From: Actinomadura physcomitrii
Lineage (GTDB): Bacteria > Actinomycetota > Actinomycetes > Streptosporangiales > Streptosporangiaceae
Reading direction: 5' to 3'
Length of the DNA stretch: 64,000 nucleotides
Assembly: GCF_008923205.2 (NCBI RefSeq)
Contig: NZ_WBMS02000003.1
Location: 335,126 to 399,125, forward strand
The position numbers were made by a program, and so were the translations under genes. The notes beneath the pieces are model-generated. The model did not search any database. It saw nothing but the letters and a program-made list of their open reading frames with translations, and was not told where the DNA came from. Shown here piece after piece: positions 1 to 7,726 of this stretch (positions are counted from its first letter, which is position 1; each line of letters starts with the position of its first letter).

Positions 1-1
1 C

Positions 2-253
2 CGCGACGCCGCCGTCTACGAGGATCCCGATTCGATCGACTTCGACCGGCCGGTCAAGAAGCACCTGATGTTCGGTGCCGGGCTGCACCGGTGCATCGGT
101 TCGCATGTCGCGCGGATGGAACTGCGCGTCGCGCTCGAGGAGATCCACGCGACCTTCCCGCACTACCGCGCCGATCCCGCACGTCCCTCCCGCCGGCACA
201 CCGGGCTCGAGCGCGGCACCGAGAGCCTTCACCTGCTGCTCGGTGCCGCCTGA
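2..253 (+). CDS. Cytochrome P450, C-terminal fragment cut by window edge
   Basis: The open frame enters from the left edge and ends at a TGA at 251-253, so only the last 83 residues are visible. They contain the haem-ligand loop FGAGLHRCIG (from base 71), with the cysteine that binds haem iron, followed by the L-helix. This identifies a bacterial soluble P450 monooxygenase. A 3Fe-4S ferredoxin gene starts 29 bases downstream, the usual pairing of a P450 with its electron donor. The sequence differs from the two P450s at 9.9 and 14.5 kb, which read FGGGGPHFCIG here, so this is a third, separate P450. Start and substrate lie outside the window. Confidence 0.93.
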   Translation, partial: RDAAVYEDPDSIDFDRPVKKHLMFGAGLHRCIGSHVARMELRVALEEIHATFPHYRADPARPSRRHTGLERGTESLHLLLGAA

Positions 254-282
254 TCTGTCTCACGACAAGGAAGAGACTGCTG

Positions 283-477
283 ATGAAGGTCACCGTTCAC
301 GCCGACCGCTGCATGGGGCACGCGATGTGCAACGCCGTCGCGCCCGAGGTCTACGAGATCGACGACGACGGCTACAACGTCATGGGCACCGTCGAGATCG
401 AGCCGGACAAGGAGGCCCTGGCTCGGCAAGGCGCCGCCGCATGCCCCGAGCGGGCGATCGAGGTCACCACCGACTGA
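283..477 (+). CDS. Ferredoxin, 3Fe-4S type (P450 electron donor)
   Basis: A 64-residue protein starting MKVTVHADRC. Cysteines lie in CMGHAMC (residues 10-16) and in a CPE motif near residue 55. The pattern CXXHXXC...CP, with His at the usual fourth-cysteine position, is typical of small actinobacterial ferredoxins that feed P450s. A purine-rich AAGGAAGAG lies upstream of the ATG. The gene follows the P450 fragment on the same strand, so they are probably cotranscribed. A second ferredoxin of the same CXXHXXC type lies at 40.7 kb beside a ferredoxin reductase; this one has no reductase next to it. Confidence 0.93.
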   Translation: MKVTVHADRCMGHAMCNAVAPEVYEIDDDGYNVMGTVEIEPDKEALARQGAAACPERAIEVTTD

Positions 478-483
478 CGCGCG

Positions 484-714
484 ATGCCCCTGCAGCCGCT
501 GCTCGTCAACGATGCTTGGGATCGCATCGACGCCGCAGCCGAAAAGGGCGACCGGAAGCCCATCGAGTTGGAGACCTTCTTCATCGGCCAGGTCGTCGGG
601 GGATTCACTGAACTCCGCCCGGCGGGCGAGATCACGCGGCGGATCGCAGCAGACTGCGAGCGGCGCCTGCGTGACCTTGCGCGCATCCTCGACGCCACCG
701 CCGGGCCGGTTTGA
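484..714 (+). CDS. Small protein of unknown function downstream of ferredoxin
   Basis: A 76-residue open frame begins 6 bases after the ferredoxin stop and ends just before a strong hairpin, which suits the last gene of the P450-ferredoxin operon. It is acidic-amphipathic, with a stretch LETFFIGQVVGGF and an Arg/Asp-rich helical C-terminal half. No family is recognised. No clear ribosome binding site precedes the ATG, so translation could depend on coupling to the ferredoxin. It could also be the remains of a longer gene. Confidence 0.5.
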   Translation: MPLQPLLVNDAWDRIDAAAEKGDRKPIELETFFIGQVVGGFTELRPAGEITRRIAADCERRLRDLARILDATAGPV

Positions 715-729
715 TCCGGTCCGTGGACG

Positions 730-764
730 ACGTGCGGCCGCCTCGCTTCGGCGCGGCCGCACGT
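730..764. terminator. Hairpin between convergent operons
   Basis: A perfect 12-bp inverted repeat, ACGTGCGGCCGC at 730-741 and its complement at 753-764, with an 11-base loop. It sits between the plus-strand P450-ferredoxin operon and the convergent minus-strand AraC gene, followed by TCCTCT rather than a T-run, as usual for actinobacterial terminators. It could serve both strands. Confidence 0.6.
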
Positions 765-794
765 TCCTCTGGTCGGCTCTAACGAGGAAGCCGC

Positions 795-1631
795 TCAGGC
801 CCCGCGGTGACCGGACGATGAGTGTCGGTACCGGCTGGGGCTCTGTCCGGTGTAATCGGTGAAGGCTCGCGCGAACGCGCCGGCATTGTCGAAACCGACT
901 TCGGCGGCCACGCTGAGGACGGTCCGCTTCGGATCGTCGAGCAACGCCATCGCCCGGATCAGCCGGCTACGTCGGAGATAGGTCCGCCAGGTCATTCCAG
1001 CGACGGTCGCGAATCGCCGGCGCAGCGTGCGTTCGGACACCGCCACCGCGACGGCCACCCGTTCGACCGTCGCCGTGCCCAAGTGATCGTCGGTGAAGCG
1101 CATTGCCGCCGCTACGACCGGGTCCTCGCTCACCGGCAGATAGAACGGAGACTCGTTCTCCAACCAGCGTTCGACTAGACCCGCCAAGGTCGTGAAGTAC
1201 GACACCGCAAGAGCATCCTCGCAGGTCCGGTCGATGGGCCAACGGGCGCCGAAGAGGATCATCTCGCGAAAGACCGGTTCCACCCTCAACACTCGCGCCT
1301 GGTCCGCCATGCCGCTGATCAGCTCCCGATCGAAGAACAGCGATACGGTGCGCACTTTGCGCAGGATGGTGTTGTGGGGGAGGCCGGCAGGAATCCATAC
1401 GGCCTGCTGGGGCGGTGTCAAATATCGAGCGGTGGCGGTCTGTACCTGCACCGCACCTTCGGATGCGTACTCGATCTGATGCTCGTCGTGCACATGCCAT
1501 CCCGAGACAAAGTCGGTGGTGATGTGCGGATAGGTTCCTGCGCTCACCGGCGAGGCGGGCGGCCGCAATGGCACCAGGCGTGGCATGGCCGGAGAAGCGG
1601 CAGAGGTGACCGTTGCCGCAGAGACGGTCAT
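795..1631 (-). CDS. AraC-family transcriptional regulator
   Basis: A 278-residue protein. Residues about 40-95 resemble an AraC-type cupin sensor (HVHDEHQIEY, then WIPAGLPHNT). The last 100 residues are the double helix-turn-helix DNA-binding domain, including VSERTLRRRFATVAGMT and the conserved closing motif VGFDNAGAFARAFTDYTGQSP. The cupin suggests a small-molecule effector. The gene is divergent from the methyltransferase at 1653, with start codons only 21 bases apart, so their promoters must overlap or one must lie inside the other gene. The downstream end faces the P450-ferredoxin operon. Target genes cannot be read from sequence. Confidence 0.93.
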   Translation of the reverse strand: MTVSAATVTSAASPAMPRLVPLRPPASPVSAGTYPHITTDFVSGWHVHDEHQIEYASEGAVQVQTATARYLTPPQQAVWIPAGLPHNTILRKVRTVSLFFDRELISGMADQARVLRVEPVFREMILFGARWPIDRTCEDALAVSYFTTLAGLVERWLENESPFYLPVSEDPVVAAAMRFTDDHLGTATVERVAVAVAVSERTLRRRFATVAGMTWRTYLRRSRLIRAMALLDDPKRTVLSVAAEVGFDNAGAFARAFTDYTGQSPSRYRHSSSGHRGA

Positions 1632-1652
1632 GACCGGCGATGGTACTCATGA

Positions 1653-2237
1653 ATGGTGAACAAACGCCACCTCGAATACCTCGCCGGACCACAGTGGGCC
1701 GAATTCCTGCGGTCCCGGCTCCGGCCATGGCTAATGGAGGCCGGGGATCTCAACGGCGACGTGCTGGAGATCGGCCCCGGCCCGGGTCTCACCACGGACA
1801 TGCTGCGCGCCAATGCCGCGTCCGTGACCGCCGTCGAAGTCGACCCGCAACTGGCCGCCGCGCTCGCCGAGCGGCTCGTCGGCACGAATGTCCATGTCAT
1901 CGCGGGGGACGCGAGCAGGGTCTCGCTTCCCGAAGCCCGGTTCTCCACTGCTCTCTGCCTGTCCATGCTGCATCACGTGCCCTCCGTCCGCCAGCAGGAC
2001 GATCTGCTCGCAGCCGCCCAGCGCTCCTTGCGTTCCGGAGGCACGTTGATCGGTGTCGACTCCCTCGACACCGAGCGAATCCGCGCTGCACACGAAGACG
2101 ACACGTTTCTGCCCATCGACCCGGAAACCCTCCCCGCCCGCCTCGAAGCGGCCAGCTTCACCGGCGTGGTCATCGACTATGGGGGCACCTACCAAAGCGT
2201 CGGCGATCAAGTAAGGTTCGTCGCTCGCAGACCCTGA
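1653..2237 (+). CDS. Class I SAM-dependent methyltransferase
   Basis: A 194-residue protein with the SAM-binding motif I VLEIGPGPGL at residues 37-46, an acidic residue in AVEVDPQ ending the second strand, and a motif IV-like CLSMLHHVP. This is the compact methyltransferase type 11/25 fold. The substrate cannot be inferred. The ATG at 1653 has no obvious Shine-Dalgarno and is 21 bases from the divergent AraC start, so the mRNA may be leaderless. A short, often AraC-controlled neighbour pair is a reasonable reading. Confidence 0.88.
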   Translation: MVNKRHLEYLAGPQWAEFLRSRLRPWLMEAGDLNGDVLEIGPGPGLTTDMLRANAASVTAVEVDPQLAAALAERLVGTNVHVIAGDASRVSLPEARFSTALCLSMLHHVPSVRQQDDLLAAAQRSLRSGGTLIGVDSLDTERIRAAHEDDTFLPIDPETLPARLEAASFTGVVIDYGGTYQSVGDQVRFVARRP

Positions 2238-2312
2238 TGACCATGAGCCCGGCGTATGGATGTGGCGATCAATCGGCCCTTGCGCTGATCACGGAAGGCT
2301 GTCGCAGCCGGG

Positions 2313-3137
2313 TCACGGTTTCCGAGCGAGCCCTCCGACGATGAGCCGCTGCCAAACGTTGGGCTCGTCGTCGGCCGGCTCGTCCGGGTGCCATTGGCAT
2401 AGCGGTACGATGCCGGGTTCGATCAACTCGAGGCCAGTGAAGAACGCGCCGATCTCGTCAGCTTCCCGCCAGCGACCGCGACCGAATGCCTGCTGCAGCT
2501 TCGCCTCGATCTCTTGAGCCTCGGGCCTGTTCTCCCGATAGAAATGGGTGATGAAGAAATAGCTGCCGGAGGGAAGGGCATCGCGAAGGACGGCCATGAT
2601 GCCGCCCGGATCCTCCTCATCGAGGAGGTGGTGCAGGATGGCGCACAATATGACGCCGACCGGACGGTCGAAGTCGATCAGACGCCGGGTGGCGGGATTG
2701 TCGAGGATCGACTGCGGTTGTCGGATGTCGGCCTGGATCACGGTCGTGTTGTCGTTCTCGTCGAGCAGTGCGCGTCCGTGGGCGAGAACGATCGGGTCGT
2801 TGTCGACATAGACGACATGGGCGTCGGGAAGATGGCGATGAGCGACCTGGTGGACGTTCTCTGTCGTGGGTAGACCGCTGCCGATGTCAATGAGCTGTCG
2901 GATCCCGGCCCTCTGGACGAGATGGCGTACGGCCCGGCCAAGGACCTTCCGGTTGTCGACGGCGATCGTCACGGCGCCGGGAAGCTGCGCCTTGATGATG
3001 TCGCCCACGGCCCGGTCGGCGGCGAAGTTGTCCTTTCCGCCGATCAGGTAGTCATAGGTCCGGGCGATGCTCGGAATCGTCGGATCGATTCTCGTCGGCG
3101 TCCGGCCGTCCTGCCCACCGGTCTCGGAGGTCTTCAT
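2313..3137 (-). CDS. DUF574-family SAM-dependent methyltransferase
   Basis: The start at 3137 is chosen because AAGGAG lies 8 bases upstream; an in-frame ATG at 3206 would add 23 arginine-rich residues. The 274-residue product has the family signature ARTYDYLIGGKDNF (residues 25-38), SAM motif LIDIGSGLPT (82-91) and VVYVDNDP. This family is abundant in Streptomyces, Frankia and Actinomadura relatives, mostly of unknown substrate, and is a useful taxonomic marker for an actinomycete. Two overlapping copies of the window's 13-bp palindrome lie 115 bases upstream. Confidence 0.9.
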   Translation of the reverse strand: MKTSETGGQDGRTPTRIDPTIPSIARTYDYLIGGKDNFAADRAVGDIIKAQLPGAVTIAVDNRKVLGRAVRHLVQRAGIRQLIDIGSGLPTTENVHQVAHRHLPDAHVVYVDNDPIVLAHGRALLDENDNTTVIQADIRQPQSILDNPATRRLIDFDRPVGVILCAILHHLLDEEDPGGIMAVLRDALPSGSYFFITHFYRENRPEAQEIEAKLQQAFGRGRWREADEIGAFFTGLELIEPGIVPLCQWHPDEPADDEPNVWQRLIVGGLARKP

Positions 3138-3446
3138 GAGGTCGCTCCTTACGTGGGTTCGCCGCCTGATCGGCCGCCCGGAGGGAATATTCGATGCCTG
3201 GGACATATCGCTCTCGTCCGCCGTGGCAATGGTTCATGCTACCAGGGCTGCGTATCCTGAATCTCGGATTCAAGTGTAAGAGCATCTGAGGCGATCGCAG
3301 AACTTTGGGACTTCCCGCGTGAGGGGAAGCGACGATCCGCTGTACTACCTCGTGGCCAGGACGGTGCTTGGATCGACATCGAGTTGCGGCGGCGAGCCGT
3401 GAGGTTCGAGGAGTGCGACGAGGCGATTGCGGATCGCCTGCGGAAC
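3138..3446. other. Intergenic region with operator-like repeats, no gene found
   Basis: About 310 bases between the methyltransferase start and the end of the MarR gene. It contains the palindromic element at 3252-3271. The part from 3300 to 3446 has no convincing coding signal on either strand. Confidence 0.5.
3252..3271. promoter_or_regulatory. 13-bp palindrome, site A (two overlapping copies)
   Basis: GTATCCTGAATCT (3252-3264, 8 of 10 fixed positions of GNATCCNGGATNC) overlaps GAATCTCGGATTC (3259-3271, 9 of 10). It lies upstream of the DUF574 methyltransferase. Confidence 0.5.
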
Positions 3447-3929
3447 CTAATGTCCCGTGACGTCGTCGGTCGCCATCGCTTCGAGAGCGGGGACGGCCGC
3501 CGTTATGGCGCGGCGCATGCAGGGAGCCAGGCGGGCGAGTCGCTCGCGCAGGACTTCGACGTCGCACGCCGCGGCGGCGGCGAGAGAGGCCTTCCCCTCG
3601 GGTGTCAGGGAAACGCGGCGAGCTCGTGCGTCGTCGACCTCGATCTCCCGTGTCGCGAAACCTTGACGGATGAGTGCGTCGACCGTCCGGGACATCGTCG
3701 GCAGCGCGACTCCCTCTGCTCTCGCGAGTTGGCCCTGGCGTAGCGGCCCGTGCCTGGCGAGCGTGGTCAGCGTCGCTCGCTGGAGTGGGGGGATGTGGTG
3801 TCCCCCGACCTGGCGAAGCCGGCGGCTGAGCCTGTCGACCGCCAGGCGGAGGTCGGTGGCCAGCGCGAGATCGTCCTCGGAAGGCGCTGGATCGCAGGCC
3901 CTGACATCAATCCGTCCGGGTGGCGTCAC
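3447..3929 (-). CDS. MarR-family transcriptional regulator
   Basis: A 160-residue protein with a winged helix-turn-helix from about residue 50: LTTLARHGPLRQGQLARAEG, recognition helix ALPTMSRTVDALIRQGF, and a wing RREI/DARARRVSLTPEG. This is the standard MarR layout. It begins with GTG inside the 3' end of the carboxymuconolactone-decarboxylase-like gene (23-base overlap), so the two are one operon and translationally coupled. Genes of this type commonly repress neighbouring aromatic-degradation genes. The operon has its own copy of the palindrome at 4434. Confidence 0.92.
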   Translation of the reverse strand: MTPPGRIDVRACDPAPSEDDLALATDLRLAVDRLSRRLRQVGGHHIPPLQRATLTTLARHGPLRQGQLARAEGVALPTMSRTVDALIRQGFATREIEVDDARARRVSLTPEGKASLAAAAACDVEVLRERLARLAPCMRRAITAAVPALEAMATDDVTGH

Positions 3930-4392
3930 GATGCGTCTCCAAGGTAGGGATGGCCTCGTGCGGTTCTGCCGGGGTTGGGAGCAGCCCTTCGGCGTGGAGT
4001 CGTTCGACCGTTTCGGCCAGGAGGAGGTTGGCCTCGACCCCTGCAGGGAACCCGCAGTACAGGCCGGTGTGCAGAAAGACCTCCGCGATCTCCTCCGGGG
4101 TGATGCCGCCTCTCAGGAGACCCCGTATCCGGACGGCGAGCTCGTCGGGACGATTGACCGCGGCCAGGGTGGCCAAATTGACCAAGGCCCGGGTCTTGGC
4201 CGGAAGGACTTCGCGCGACCACAGGTCGTCGTTCGCTCGGCGCAACACGGCCAGCCAAGGAGCGGTCACGGGGGACTGCAGCATGGGACGGAACCGCTCG
4301 CGAGCGGCGTCGTCGCCCATGACCGTGGAGAGCAGGTCCGCCTCCGCGGCACCTTTTCGATCTTCTTGGCTTGCCCGGTCGTCCTTCACCAT
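3907..4392 (-). CDS. Carboxymuconolactone decarboxylase-like protein
   Basis: A 161-residue all-helical protein with the CMD-family core RALVNLATLAAVNRPDEL, then ITPEEIAEVFLHTGLYCGFP. The AhpD CxxC pair is absent, which favours the decarboxylase/lyase branch over the peroxidase-reductase branch. In the protocatechuate branch such enzymes decarboxylate 4-carboxymuconolactone; many paralogues have other unknown substrates. GGAGG precedes the ATG. The gene is divergent from the amidohydrolase at 4578, and the 185-base gap holds two perfect copies of the palindrome. Confidence 0.85.
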   Translation of the reverse strand: MVKDDRASQEDRKGAAEADLLSTVMGDDAARERFRPMLQSPVTAPWLAVLRRANDDLWSREVLPAKTRALVNLATLAAVNRPDELAVRIRGLLRGGITPEEIAEVFLHTGLYCGFPAGVEANLLLAETVERLHAEGLLPTPAEPHEAIPTLETHRDATRTD

Positions 4393-4433
4393 GCCGTCAG
4401 CCCCTCCTGAGGTACAGATGAGACCAGTATGTT

Positions 4434-4446
4434 GAATCCGGGATTC
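4434..4446. promoter_or_regulatory. 13-bp palindrome, site B (perfect)
   Basis: GAATCCGGGATTC is a perfect dyad (6-bp arms around one base) and fits all fixed positions of GNATCCNGGATNC. It lies 42 bases upstream of the CMD-like gene on the minus strand. Confidence 0.65.
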
Positions 4447-4529
4447 TACTTGTCAAGCGGCTTCTACATGAGCGCTGTTTCGCGACCACCCGCGCTGCGG
4501 GGTGGTCGACTGGAGCAGCATGGACTATG

Positions 4530-4542
4530 GTATCCTGGATTC
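4530..4542. promoter_or_regulatory. 13-bp palindrome, site C (perfect match to consensus)
   Basis: GTATCCTGGATTC, 35 bases before the amidohydrolase ATG. It fits all fixed positions. The left arm contains TATCCT, which also fits an actinobacterial -10 box (TANNNT), so a bound protein would cover the promoter. Confidence 0.65.
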
Positions 4543-4577
4543 AGGACACGGCGTTACGAGCAGCCACGGGAGCTTCC

Positions 4578-5729
4578 ATGCCGCTTGCCGAAGACGTCCA
4601 ACTGGTCTCCGTCGATGATCACGTGATCGAGCCGCCCGGAGTCTGGAGTGATCGCCTTCCTGCCGCGATGCGCGAGGAAGGCCCTCGCATCGTCGACGGA
4701 CCTGGGCATACTCAGGCATGGCACTACGCGGGCCGCGAATACCCCATCCATCTCCAGGGAAGCCCGCGCACGCGCATCTTCAGGAGCGACGGCACCGGTG
4801 AAGACTTCTTCGCCCGTCACTACGACGACATGGTCTCGGGTGCTTACGACGTGCAGGCCCGCGTGCGGGCGATGGACGAAGACGGCGTCGCGGTCCAGTT
4901 GCCGTTCCCGACCTTCCCGCGCTTCGCCGGCACCCGGTTCCTGGAGGGTGAAGATCGTGGCTTGGCCGCGTTGTGCGTCCGCGCCTATAACGACTGGATG
5001 CTCGACGAGTGGTGCGCTGCGGCGCCGGACCGGTTCATTCCAACGGTCATAGTGCCGCTCTGGGACCCGGTCGCGTCCGCCGGTGAGATCCGTCGATGCG
5101 CGGCCAAGGGCGCGCGGGCCGTCTCGATGGCCGAGAATCCGGCACCGCTGGGCCTGCCCTCGTGGTGGAAGACGGACCATTGGGCTCCCATGCTTCATGC
5201 CATTGAGGAGACGGGCCTGCCGTTGTGCATGCACATCGGCACCTCCGGGGAACTGGTGGTCCCCTCGGAGGATTCGAGCGAGGCCGTTCCGATCTCCCTG
5301 TGCGGGCTGAACTCCATGGCGTCGATGGCGGAAATCATCTTCTCCGGGATGCTCCTGCGCTTCCCGGGCCTGAAGATCGCGCTGTCCGAGGGCGGGTCGG
5401 GCTGGGTGCCCTACCTTCTCGAGCGCATGGACTACACCTGGAAGCGCACGCGGGTCGACGTCAACCGTGACATGGCCCCGAGCGAACTGTTCGCCCGCAA
5501 CTTCTGGACGTGCTTCATATCTGACCAGTTCGCGGTGGACGTCTACGAGCACATCGGAGTCGACAAGTTGATGTGGGAGAGTGACTACCCGCACAATGAC
5601 TCGGAATGGCCCGACAGTCGCAACAACCTGGAGAAGGCACTTGCGGGAGTCGCGGACTCGGACGCGGCCAGGATCGCCGAGTCGAACGCGAGGGAGTTGT
5701 TCGACTTCCCGCGGGTGACGAACGGGTGA
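4578..5729 (+). CDS. Amidohydrolase-2 family (ACMSD-like) metal hydrolase/decarboxylase 1
   Basis: The ATG at 4578 is preferred (GGGAG upstream); an earlier in-frame start at 4527 would place the operator inside the coding sequence. The 383-residue TIM-barrel protein has VSVDDHVIEP (Asp13-His15), MHIGTSG in the barrel centre and SDYPHNDSEWPDS near the C-terminus, the metal-ligand positions of the PF04909 family. Members are decarboxylases such as ACMSD and gamma-resorcylate decarboxylase, or hydrolases of cyclic acids. It is one of three paralogues in the window, each behind a copy of the palindrome. The SDR at 5836 follows on the same strand. Confidence 0.88.
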   Translation: MPLAEDVQLVSVDDHVIEPPGVWSDRLPAAMREEGPRIVDGPGHTQAWHYAGREYPIHLQGSPRTRIFRSDGTGEDFFARHYDDMVSGAYDVQARVRAMDEDGVAVQLPFPTFPRFAGTRFLEGEDRGLAALCVRAYNDWMLDEWCAAAPDRFIPTVIVPLWDPVASAGEIRRCAAKGARAVSMAENPAPLGLPSWWKTDHWAPMLHAIEETGLPLCMHIGTSGELVVPSEDSSEAVPISLCGLNSMASMAEIIFSGMLLRFPGLKIALSEGGSGWVPYLLERMDYTWKRTRVDVNRDMAPSELFARNFWTCFISDQFAVDVYEHIGVDKLMWESDYPHNDSEWPDSRNNLEKALAGVADSDAARIAESNARELFDFPRVTNG

Positions 5730-5835
5730 CTGCCTGCGGTCAAAAAACCTTCGAGCAGCCCGTCGCGCCGCGGAAAACTGCAGTCCGGCATGCGACGCCG
5801 AGGTTCTTCGAATCTTCATCAAGAGGGAGTAGGGC

Positions 5836-6654
5836 ATGGCCAAGGTTTGGTTCGTCACAGGATCGTCGCGCGGATTCGGTCGGGAGTTCGTCGAGGCAGC
5901 ACTTTCTCGGGGGGACAAGGTCGCGGCGACCGCCCGTGACGTCGGCGCCGTCGCCGACCTCGTCGAGGCACATGGCGACGCAGTCTTCGCGCAAGCACTC
6001 GATGTCACCGATCGAGCTGCGGTACACGCGGCGGTGAAGGCGGCCCACGAACGGTTCGGCAGGTTGGATGTGATCGTTAACAATGCCGGCTACGGCCTGT
6101 TCGGCATGGTCGAAGAACTGACCGAGCAACAGGTCAGGGATCAGTTCGAGACCAACTTCTTCGGAGCCTTCTCGGTCACCCAGGCGGTGCTTCCGATCCT
6201 TCGCGCACAGCAGAGCGGGCATATCGTTCAGATTTCGACCATCGGCGGCATAGCCGCGTTCCCCTCTCTGGGGGGCTACCACGCCTCGAAGTGGGCGCTC
6301 GAGGGACTGACGGAGTCGCTCGCCCAGGAGGTCGCCGCCTTCGGGATCAAGGTCACGCTGGTAGAACCGGGCTCGTTCGCCACGGACTGGGCCGGTTCAT
6401 CCGCCGCGCACGCCGCGCCCATCGACGCCTACCAGCCGATGCGAGATGCCATGCGGGCCCGGCGCGGCCAGGCCAAGCCGGGTGACCCGAAGGCCGCGGG
6501 CAAGGCGCTGTTGGAGGTGGTCGATGCCGAGGAACCGCCGCTTCGGGTGCTGTTCGGCGCCATGCCGACTCAAATCGTCAAGAAGCTCTACGCTGACCGA
6601 TTGCTGACCTGGGCGGAGTGGGAGAAGCTCTCGATCAGCGCGGACGGCATCTGA
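5836..6654 (+). CDS. Short-chain dehydrogenase/reductase, classical
   Basis: A 272-residue SDR with cofactor motif TGSSRGFG (residues 8-15), NNAG (82-85), catalytic Ser134 and YHASK (Tyr148, Lys152). The arginine after TGSS suggests NADP(H). The C-terminal extension beyond the core is of the kind seen in SDRs resembling 17-beta-hydroxysteroid or retinol dehydrogenases. It lies 106 bases after the amidohydrolase and ends before a strong hairpin at 6767, so the two probably form one transcript. AGGGAGTAGGGC precedes the ATG. Confidence 0.92.
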   Translation: MAKVWFVTGSSRGFGREFVEAALSRGDKVAATARDVGAVADLVEAHGDAVFAQALDVTDRAAVHAAVKAAHERFGRLDVIVNNAGYGLFGMVEELTEQQVRDQFETNFFGAFSVTQAVLPILRAQQSGHIVQISTIGGIAAFPSLGGYHASKWALEGLTESLAQEVAAFGIKVTLVEPGSFATDWAGSSAAHAAPIDAYQPMRDAMRARRGQAKPGDPKAAGKALLEVVDAEEPPLRVLFGAMPTQIVKKLYADRLLTWAEWEKLSISADGI

Positions 6655-6766
6655 GCCTCGGGCAGCAGCGGCCGCCTAGCGCACGGACGTGCATGGGGTA
6701 ACCCATCTGCGTCTTTGGTGGGTAGCGGTTGCGTGCAGAGACCGGCAAAAGTGACGCGGTTACGAT

Positions 6767-6796
6767 GCGGGCCGGCCGTCGGGGCGGCCGGCCCGC
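6767..6796 (+). terminator. Hairpin terminator after SDR
   Basis: A perfect 12-bp inverted repeat GCGGGCCGGCCG / CGGCCGGCCCGC with a 6-base loop TCGGGG, 112 bases after the SDR stop and before the TetR promoter region. Confidence 0.6.
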
Positions 6797-6869
6797 ATGT
6801 CGATCGTGCCAATGTTTTCCCTTCCCGTAACCAGGGCTCATGCCCTCACCCTCTTTTGGCTCGAACATG

Positions 6870-6888
6870 ACCATTTGAAGGAAATGGT
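6870..6888. promoter_or_regulatory. Dyad operator candidate upstream of TetR gene
   Basis: ACCATTTGAAGGAAATGGT: perfect 7-bp arms around GAAGG, 27 bases before the GTG start of the TetR gene. Its position suits autoregulation by the downstream TetR protein. It is unrelated to the 13-bp palindrome. Confidence 0.5.
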
Positions 6889-6915
6889 TCTTGCTATCCT
6901 CGCCTTGAGGGCGAG

Positions 6916-7509
6916 GTGATCTCATTGGATCTTGGCGTTGGTTCGAACCGTGACCAGGTCGTGGCCGTGGCGAAACGACTTTTTGCTGATCTCGGATACG
7001 ATCAGACGACGAGTGAGATGATCGCACGGTCCGCCGGGGTCCCCATGTCGTTCGTCACCGACGAATGTGGCGGAAGACAGCAGATCTATCGGAGGATCGT
7101 CCAAGAGATCCGGGATCGCGCGCAAGAAGTGCTGGCATCTCTGCTTGCAGAGGAAGGCCTGTCGGCTAGGGGGAGGTTCCGCAGACTGCTGGACGAGTTG
7201 CTGGAATATTTTAGTCGGGACCGCGAGGGCGCGGCGATATGGAGGCAGCGCTCGATCGGCGATGCCTCGGATATTCAGGGCGTTGAAGACAGCTATGCCA
7301 AGCCGGCGTTCGATGCCTTCGCTCGCCTCGTTGGTGACGCTCTCCGCCCAGAGGTCGACGTTGAGTTGATGACATGGACGCTGATGTCCGCCATCGACAA
7401 TTTTTTCAACGGAATTCCCTACGGCGTGGGCCAGGAGTCGCCCGATCCTGTGATGGTCGAGCGCTTCCATCGTCACATCCACGCTCTCGTGGAGCCCTTC
7501 TTCCGCTGA
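6916..7509 (+). CDS. TetR-family transcriptional regulator
   Basis: A 197-residue protein from a GTG start with GAGG upstream. The N-terminal helix-turn-helix reads AKRLFADLGYDQTTSEMIARSAGVPMSFVTDECGG; the recognition helix departs from the usual GVSxGxxYxHF pattern. The C-terminal part is a helical ligand pocket. The base composition is less GC-rich than its neighbours. A perfect dyad lies just upstream (6870-6888). The MBL-fold hydrolase follows on the same strand after 217 bases. Confidence 0.88.
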   Translation: MISLDLGVGSNRDQVVAVAKRLFADLGYDQTTSEMIARSAGVPMSFVTDECGGRQQIYRRIVQEIRDRAQEVLASLLAEEGLSARGRFRRLLDELLEYFSRDREGAAIWRQRSIGDASDIQGVEDSYAKPAFDAFARLVGDALRPEVDVELMTWTLMSAIDNFFNGIPYGVGQESPDPVMVERFHRHIHALVEPFFR

Positions 7510-7589
7510 GTCCGGCGTCTCCGTCCCACCGGACGGAAACCTTGCGCTACTTGCGCGGGCGAAACATTGAAGGAAGCCCAAAGGCCTTC

Positions 7590-7602
7590 CGATCCTGGAT
7601 GT
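7590..7602. promoter_or_regulatory. 13-bp palindrome, site D (weak)
   Basis: CGATCCTGGATGT matches 8 of 10 fixed positions; a further GGATGC half-site follows. It is upstream of the MBL-fold hydrolase. This is the weakest member of the set. Confidence 0.35.
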
Positions 7603-7726
7603 TGGATGCAATAATGGCGAGAAGGCATCCTGGTCGTTCCTTCTTCCCGGCGCGGTGAAGCTGTTCGGCGCTCAGGAACCGCGGACGCTGGATGTCGCAG
7701 GAACCCCCCGACGCGGAAGGCAAGAG

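Noticed and set aside
4554..6083. A 509-codon minus-strand frame opposite amidohydrolase 1
   Set aside because: Antisense shadow; low-complexity Arg/Ala/Ser composition and no domain.
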